Shown here: one piece after another, positions 6,730-11,504 of the stretch
Layout: each line of letters opens with the position of its first letter
Position numbering within the stretch: the first letter of the stretch is position 1
Assembly: GCA_027294925.1 (NCBI GenBank)
Contig: JAPULM010000128.1
Location: 1-11,504 of the forward strand
Direction of reading: 5' to 3'
From: a bacterium
Lineage (GTDB): Bacteria; Tectomicrobia; Entotheonellia; Entotheonellales; Entotheonellaceae
DNA length: 11,504 nucleotides
Notes under the pieces: generated by a model
The model's input: the letters and a program-made list of their open reading frames with translations, nothing else
What the model was told of the DNA's origin: nothing
The model's database searches: none
Translations under genes and position numbers: made by a program

Positions 6730-8996
6730 AACAGACGTCTTCCTTGCTTGCGGACGGCCTGTAGAACCCTAACTGGGGTAAATGGTGCTTCATAAAGCCA
6801 GACACCAGTTGCATTGGCCACTGCATTGGCAATAGCTGCCAGAACGGGGACAACCGGAGGTTCGCCAAGCGCTTTGGCGCCGTATGGGCCAATCGGGTCA
6901 GGGTCGCCACGGAATAGCACTTCAATAGGGGGAAAATCAACCACACTGGTGCTTTTATGCTCCAAGAAATTATCGTTCAGCGTCACCCCAGACCTTGGGT
7001 CGACAAAAAGTTCTTCACGCAAGGCAATGCCCAGAAATTGCAATACGGCGCCAGACACTTGGTTTTGAGCTAAAAGGGGGTGTATCACACGCCCGGCATC
7101 CTGCGCCGCAACATAACGTAGGATCCGGATACGACCGCTCAGCATATCAACTTCAACCTCGGCGAAATGGGCGCCAAAGGTATTGATCAGATAGTCGGTG
7201 CTGCCGGATGTGACGTGTGCCGTACCAACGATATCGCCCGGCATCCCCGCTACAATGGATGCGAAATCATAGGCATAACGTGTGCCGCCGGCTCCCACCA
7301 ACACCCCATCTTGCAAATTGAGCACAGATTCTTGCTGTTGCGCCGCAGCTCGTTCCAGCAGGTGTCGGCGCGCCTCTTGCGCTGCTTGTTTCACCGCCGC
7401 CCCGCTCGTCGTTGTGGTACTTGAGCCAGCTGTCCGGTGTGCCGGCGGTGTGATAGCTGTATCCGCCATCACCATGTCAATACAATCAATCGGAAGGTGC
7501 AGCGTTTCAGCCACCATTTGGGCTAAAATCGTTGTTGAGCCCTGCCCGACATCCACCACGCCAATCGCCACCTTAACGCGGCCATCCGAGGCGATGCGCA
7601 CCTCGGCCTCAGCCTGCCGCCCAACCCCCCCTTTATAAATACACATGGCCATGCCGAGCCCGCGACGTATCTCACCTGTGGCGGCGCCGTGGGCGGCACG
7701 ACGCTGGCGCCAGCCGATTTGTTCAGCCCCGGCAAGCAGACATTCGTGTAGCCCGTTACTCGAAAATGGCACGCCGCCCTCAACCGGCTCATCAGGCAAA
7801 AGCTCGTTAGCTGGTGTCGTTCTTTGGCCAGGCTGACCGGCCAATGTCACATGATGCGATAAGCGGTAGTCGAGGGGGTCAAGATCAAAAAATGTAGCAA
7901 TTTGATCGATCAGCACTTCTAAGGCAAAATGCCCTAATGGCGCCCCGAGGCCTCTGAATGACCCGCCTGCAGGCCGATTGGTGTAGGCAGCCACACCTGT
8001 GAAACGGCTATTGGCGCAGTTATATAAATAAAGCGGACCTTGAGCAACCCGTCGCACCACCCGGATACCAGAGGCAATATAGGCGCCCGCATTCATCGTC
8101 GCTTGTAGCGAGATCGCTGCTGGCGTTCCATCTGAACGCGTACCGATCTTGAGTTGCATGTGTGTTTCTTGCCGATTTCTTCCCGCCACATATTCCTCTG
8201 GACGGGTGTATTCAATTCGGACAGGCCGTTGCGTCTGCTTGGCTAGCAAAGCCACCAGAAGGGCTAGACGGCCTTCGTCCTTATTACCAAAACCACCCCC
8301 CATATGGGTGCAAATGACTCGAACCTGATCAAGTGGTAAACTTAATGCACGGGCAAGCGTGACCTGGTCGGCTTCATGCACCGCTCGGCTGGTTTTCCAA
8401 ACGGTGAGCTGGTTGCCTTGCCATTCGGCCAAAGCAGCTCGGGTTTCCATCCCAACGGGAGCGTGCATGTGGGTATGAAAGACGCCTTCAAACACCCGAT
8501 CAGCGCCGGCCATGGCATCTTCCACACAACCACGCTCTAGACGCATCGGCTGTCCACCTACTAAGTTCCCCCCGGGATGTACCTGAGGCGCATCTGCTGC
8601 GAGGGCGGATGATGCATCAAATACCGCCGGTAACACCTCATATTCGACTTGAATATAGGCTAAGGCATCCTCAGCGATGCTTTCTCGTTCAGCCGCCACC
8701 ACTGCCACCTCGTCCCCAACAAATCTGAGGACCGGGTCTAAGGGCAACAAATCCTCATCCAGGCGGAGCGCAGGAACGTCTTGGTGGGTCAAAACGCCGT
8801 GCACGCCAGGCAGGCGCAGCGCCTGCGACACATCGATACGGAGAATTCGTGCATGCGCATGGGGACTGCGCAGCAGCTTGCCATATAACATGTTTGGACG
8901 CTTCAAATCAGCCGTGTACAGGGCTCGACCATTGACTTTGTCGGAAAAACCGATGCGCGGTACGTTGGTGCCAACGACGGTCAGCTTATTGTTCAT
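6726..8996 (-). CDS. Molybdopterin-binding catalytic subunit, xanthine dehydrogenase family
   Basis: This 756-residue subunit holds the molybdenum cofactor (normally the MCD form in bacterial relatives) and hydroxylates a carbon next to nitrogen or in an aldehyde, or reduces an aryl-CoA in the Hcr branch. Visible family motifs are GGGFGNKDE (233-241), TNRPAGGSFRGLGAP (339-353), VDVGQGSTT (481-489) and PIGPYGAKALGEPP (701-714), where E712 is the expected catalytic base. The loop reads GGSFRG without the cysteine of form I CO dehydrogenase (AYxCSFR), so it is not CoxL. No Tat signal is present, indicating a cytoplasmic enzyme. The gene overlaps its upstream and downstream partners by ATGA on both sides, which points to translational coupling. 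Order small-large-medium matches hcrCAB, but order alone does not fix the substrate. No cofactor-insertion chaperone (XdhC/CoxD type) is visible. Confidence 0.95.
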   Translation of the reverse strand: MNNKLTVVGTNVPRIGFSDKVNGRALYTADLKRPNMLYGKLLRSPHAHARILRIDVSQALRLPGVHGVLTHQDVPALRLDEDLLPLDPVLRFVGDEVAVVAAERESIAEDALAYIQVEYEVLPAVFDASSALAADAPQVHPGGNLVGGQPMRLERGCVEDAMAGADRVFEGVFHTHMHAPVGMETRAALAEWQGNQLTVWKTSRAVHEADQVTLARALSLPLDQVRVICTHMGGGFGNKDEGRLALLVALLAKQTQRPVRIEYTRPEEYVAGRNRQETHMQLKIGTRSDGTPAAISLQATMNAGAYIASGIRVVRRVAQGPLYLYNCANSRFTGVAAYTNRPAGGSFRGLGAPLGHFALEVLIDQIATFFDLDPLDYRLSHHVTLAGQPGQRTTPANELLPDEPVEGGVPFSSNGLHECLLAGAEQIGWRQRRAAHGAATGEIRRGLGMAMCIYKGGVGRQAEAEVRIASDGRVKVAIGVVDVGQGSTTILAQMVAETLHLPIDCIDMVMADTAITPPAHRTAGSSTTTTSGAAVKQAAQEARRHLLERAAAQQQESVLNLQDGVLVGAGGTRYAYDFASIVAGMPGDIVGTAHVTSGSTDYLINTFGAHFAEVEVDMLSGRIRILRYVAAQDAGRVIHPLLAQNQVSGAVLQFLGIALREELFVDPRSGVTLNDNFLEHKSTSVVDFPPIEVLFRGDPDPIGPYGAKALGEPPVVPVLAAIANAVANATGVWLYEAPFTPVRVLQAVRKQGRRLL

Positions 8997-9517
8997 GCGT
9001 CACCTGCCTTACTAACGAAATGCAGCCTGGCGGCATCAACGGCTGCAACAATATTCTCGTATGCATTACAACGGCAAATATGACCAACCAGCTCCCAGCG
9101 AATGTGCCAAGGGCTACTGCCTTTCTGTTGTTGCAGCAATGCATAAGCAGCCACCGCAAAACCGGGGATGCAGAACCCACATTGACCACCGTCATGCGCC
9201 ACGAATGCATCTAAAATCGGCTTAAAATCATCCTGTTCGAAAAGTCCTTCAACCGTTACCACCTTGCGTCCTTGTACCTGAATTGCCAACAGATGGCAGG
9301 CAACCATCGGACGCCCATCGACCAGCACGGTACAGGCGCCACATTCACCACGATCACAGGCACGCTTAGCACCGGTAAGATTCAGATGATCGCGTAGCAC
9401 CTCAAGCAACGTCGTCCGATGCTCAACCGCCACCTGATGTGGGGTCCCATTAATTTCAATAGGTATCGGGTCAGATGGTTGGATATACTTATCCTGAAAG
9501 GGGGAGGATTCTTGCAT
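8993..9517 (-). CDS. [2Fe-2S] subunit of the molybdenum hydroxylase
   Basis: This small subunit carries two [2Fe-2S] clusters that shuttle electrons between the molybdenum and FAD sites. Of its 174 residues, the plant-ferredoxin-like N-terminal domain provides C54, C59, C62 and C74 (CDRGECGAC and VAC). The all-helical C-terminal domain provides C113, C116, C148 and C150 (GQCGFCIPG and CRC). All eight ligands are present. Length is near the usual 150-180 residues, with about 15 extra polar residues at the N-terminus that do not form a Tat signal. The ATG at 9517 has AAGGA four bases upstream. It is the first gene of the three-gene operon and diverges from the kinase gene across 55 bp. Confidence 0.95.
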   Translation of the reverse strand: MQESSPFQDKYIQPSDPIPIEINGTPHQVAVEHRTTLLEVLRDHLNLTGAKRACDRGECGACTVLVDGRPMVACHLLAIQVQGRKVVTVEGLFEQDDFKPILDAFVAHDGGQCGFCIPGFAVAAYALLQQQKGSSPWHIRWELVGHICRCNAYENIVAAVDAARLHFVSKAGDA

Positions 9518-9572
9518 AGTGTCCTTTCTAACGCCGTCTTAAACAACGATTGATGCAACCCGACGTCGTACT
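9518..9572. promoter_or_regulatory. Short divergent intergenic region between hydroxylase operon and kinase
   Basis: Only 55 bp separate the two divergent start codons, so at least one promoter must be compact or lie inside the opposite gene. The visible features are the hydroxylase ribosome binding site (AAGGA on the minus strand) and an 8-bp palindrome CGACGTCG (9561-9568) just before the kinase ATG. I see no convincing -35/-10 pair in either direction. Confidence 0.3.
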
Positions 9573-11171
9573 ATGAACCCTACAAATCTGGCAAACAGCG
9601 GACAAACAAGGCTACCCAATCTACTAACCGGAGCCGTCTTCGTCCTTTGCACCATGCCGCTTGCGTTCAAACTAAGCAGCCTGGATCAAAACGTCTTATC
9701 CAGCACCATACAAACTTCTCACAGTCTCCACATGCTCCTGGAATGGAGTGCATTTTATACCACATTATCAACTGTTTTGTTGGCTCTGATTCATTTCTGT
9801 CTAACGCGCCATGCCATCGTTCTCATCATCGGGGTCGGAATAGGTTGTATGGGTCTGATGGATGGTCTCCATATCCTCATCTCCGATGGACTACTCATTA
9901 ACCAGGCATCCAGCCCCATGTCTTTCACCTGGACCGTTAGCCGTTATTTTGCCGCCCTTTTATTGGCCATAACCGCTTGTTTCACGATGGTGAAACAATC
10001 CCATTCAATTCATCGCAATGCATCCCTTATCCTTTTGAATACCATTGTATTCGGTGGTTTGGTTTTAGGGTTCGCCCATTTCTATGTTGCAGGCGGCCAA
10101 AGTCATCAATCAAATTTACTGCACCTGATCGCCAGCCCGCCAAATGACACCATCTCGATTTTTGTCCTTTTTCTATGCGGCATGTTGTTGTTTCATCGTT
10201 TGCATGCAAAAGAGCCAAATGCGCTGTTGCATGCAATGGTCATTAGTTTCATACCGAATATGAGTGCACAAGTCTATATGTCCTTTCTTTCCAAAACCCC
10301 CTTTGACACTTTTTTCTATGTCGCACACGCCCTTAAAGTCATCGCTTATCTACTACCGTTTATCGGTATGGCGATGTATCATATTCGCTCGTCTCAGCAA
10401 ACCATCACGGCACTTGAGCCCTTAAATGAACCACAAGCATCATTAGTCACACAGACTGCGGCACTAGAGCAGCGCGAAGCGGAACTTGAGGAATTCAACT
10501 ATATTGCTGCGCACGATCTACAAGGGCCGGTGCGGAAATTGATCGCCTTCTGCCATCACTTACGGCGAGACTTGGGTACAAATTTGCCCAAGCGCGCCGA
10601 ACAAGACATCCACTACATTATGGACACGGCTAGCCGCATGCAAGTCTTAATGCAAACCCTTTTAACCTTTTCTCAGGCCGGGCGAACTGCCGTTAAGTAC
10701 GAATGGATATCGGTTGACGACTGTGTCGATGACGTCTTAAGTGGCCTCGCCACGCGCCTGCAAGAAAGCCAAGCTACCATTAGCCGTGATCCATTACCTG
10801 CCGTATGGGGCGACCCACGACTGCTCAGCCTGATTTATCAGAATCTCATCGATAACGCCTTAAAGTTTGTCGCACAGCGCCAACCTGTCATTCAGCTTAC
10901 TGCCGAACAAAGCCCTGAGGGATGGATTCTTGGCGTACAGGATTGCGGCATTGGTATCAAGCCAGAGCATATGGAGCCCATTTTCGTACCTTTTAAACGT
11001 CTTCACGGCCATTCGGAATATGCAGGCTCTGGTGTGGGGCTCGCCATCTGTCGTAAAGCCGTTGAGCGTCAACATGGACGCATCTGGGTTGAATCTCAGC
11101 CGGGCGACGGCGCCCATTTTAAATTTGTTCTGGGCACAGCGTCGGTCGGACAAGACAGTTGTGTGGCCTAG
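9573..11171 (+). CDS. Membrane sensor histidine kinase with MASE3-like N-terminal domain
   Basis: This 532-residue protein is a two-component sensor. Its first 270 residues hold about seven hydrophobic helices (roughly 16-34, 57-76, 82-105, 121-140, 150-170, 193-210 and 249-270). The stretch HMLLEWSAFYTTLSTVLLAL and the following GCMGLMDGLHIL resemble MASE3-type membrane sensor domains, whose ligands are mostly unknown. A short coiled linker (about 285-308) leads to the HisKA domain with phosphoacceptor H314 in YIAAHDLQGPVRK. The ATPase domain has the N box NLIDNALKF (424-432), G1 QDCGIGI (456-462) and SGVGLAIC (486-493). There is no PAS or GAF domain. The start at 9573 lacks a good ribosome binding site, but a stop codon at 9540 and no other in-frame ATG limit alternatives. 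A response regulator follows after 65 bp and is the likely phosphorylation partner. Confidence 0.9.
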   Translation: MNPTNLANSGQTRLPNLLTGAVFVLCTMPLAFKLSSLDQNVLSSTIQTSHSLHMLLEWSAFYTTLSTVLLALIHFCLTRHAIVLIIGVGIGCMGLMDGLHILISDGLLINQASSPMSFTWTVSRYFAALLLAITACFTMVKQSHSIHRNASLILLNTIVFGGLVLGFAHFYVAGGQSHQSNLLHLIASPPNDTISIFVLFLCGMLLFHRLHAKEPNALLHAMVISFIPNMSAQVYMSFLSKTPFDTFFYVAHALKVIAYLLPFIGMAMYHIRSSQQTITALEPLNEPQASLVTQTAALEQREAELEEFNYIAAHDLQGPVRKLIAFCHHLRRDLGTNLPKRAEQDIHYIMDTASRMQVLMQTLLTFSQAGRTAVKYEWISVDDCVDDVLSGLATRLQESQATISRDPLPAVWGDPRLLSLIYQNLIDNALKFVAQRQPVIQLTAEQSPEGWILGVQDCGIGIKPEHMEPIFVPFKRLHGHSEYAGSGVGLAICRKAVERQHGRIWVESQPGDGAHFKFVLGTASVGQDSCVA

Positions 11172-11179
11172 AAAGCCAC
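11163..11179 (+). other. Small hairpin across the kinase stop codon
   Basis: GTGGC (11163-11167) and GCCAC (11175-11179) pair around a 7-base loop that contains the stop TAG. With five base pairs and no T-run it is not a terminator; it might modestly affect readthrough or translation coupling, or mean nothing. Confidence 0.2.
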
Positions 11180-11236
11180 CTTGCCTGACCTTTTGGATGA
11201 ATAGGCGCCTGTATTTTGATCCACTGAGGATAAGGC

Positions 11237-11504
11237 ATGTTACCGGTATCGCTCACCGTACTAGCCATTGATGACGATCCAGGCGACATCGAACTTCTGC
11301 GACGCAGCCTTGAGGGTCTGACAGCGTTTGCTATCAACTTTGTCGCATGTCCTAGTATGCAGGAAGGAAGAGACACATTACAGAATCATCAGGTGGATGT
11401 GATCATCCTTGATTACCTTTTGGGGGGCGATACGGGCCTCGTTTTTTTACAGGAACTGAGGAGCAAAGATTACCGACGCCCCATCATTATGCTAACAGGC
11501 AAGG
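11237..11504 (+). CDS. CheY-like response regulator, 3' end beyond the window
   Basis: The first 89 codons encode a receiver domain. It opens with LTVLAIDDDPGDIELLRRSL, giving the acidic pocket at D12-D14, then VIILDYLLGGDTG with the phosphoacceptor D59, and PIIMLTGK with the switch threonine T87 before the edge. The ATG at 11237 is preceded by GAGG and AAGG, and an in-frame TAA at 11231 rules out a longer N-terminus. It lies 65 bp after the histidine kinase gene on the same strand and is the natural partner for H314. Whether it ends as a single-domain regulator or carries an output domain cannot be seen. Confidence 0.9.
   Translation, partial: MLPVSLTVLAIDDDPGDIELLRRSLEGLTAFAINFVACPSMQEGRDTLQNHQVDVIILDYLLGGDTGLVFLQELRSKDYRRPIIMLTGK

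Noticed and set aside
6726..9517. Carbon monoxide dehydrogenase (CoxSLM)
   Set aside because: The catalytic subunit reads PAGGSFRG with no cysteine in the AYxCSFR position that binds copper in form I CO dehydrogenase, and the gene order differs from coxMSL.

Overview
The window reads as a chromosomal segment of a Gram-negative bacterium of moderate G+C content, probably a proteobacterium. The reasons are the MenA/MenB/MenG protein types, the three-subunit molybdenum hydroxylase and the membrane histidine kinase with a small response regulator partner. I cannot name a genus. Two genes run off the edges: seven codons of a gene at the left end and the first 89 codons of a response regulator at the right end. 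No tRNA, rRNA, CRISPR array or intact mobile element is visible.

Left block (about 140-3939, minus strand, read right to left): a Rieske non-heme iron oxygenase, then menG, menB and menA. The last three enzymes make the naphthoquinone nucleus of menaquinone (MenB), prenylate it (MenA) and C-methylate it (MenG). They are tightly spaced, with 17 and 19 bp between stop and start. The Rieske gene lies 65 bp upstream of menG on the same strand and has a good candidate promoter and a strong ribosome binding site, so all four may share a transcript. The earlier menaquinone genes (menF, menD, menH, menC, menE) are absent from the window. An oxygenase leading this set is the most unusual arrangement seen here.

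Middle block (about 3940-4768): 829 bp without an intact gene. It holds the wreck of a short-chain dehydrogenase (frameshifted, both ends missing, NNAG motif spoiled), fused to what looks like the last 26 codons of a medium-chain dehydrogenase. Several inverted repeats follow, then a candidate promoter for the next gene.

Right-centre block (4769-9517): a plus-strand CE4/NodB-type polysaccharide deacetylase-like hydrolase converges (5 bp between stop codons) with a minus-strand operon for a three-subunit molybdenum hydroxylase. The operon order is [2Fe-2S] subunit, molybdopterin subunit, FAD subunit, and both junctions are 4-bp ATGA overlaps. The FAD subunit carries a cysteine-rich insert of the kind that holds a [4Fe-4S] cluster in 4-hydroxybenzoyl-CoA reductase and PaoB. 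With the Rieske oxygenase nearby, this suggests oxidative attack on an aromatic or heterocyclic compound. The substrate cannot be read from the sequence.

Right block (9573-11504): divergent from the hydroxylase operon across only 55 bp lies a seven-helix membrane histidine kinase, followed 65 bp later by a CheY-like response regulator that continues beyond the window. The pair may or may not control the neighbouring catabolic genes.
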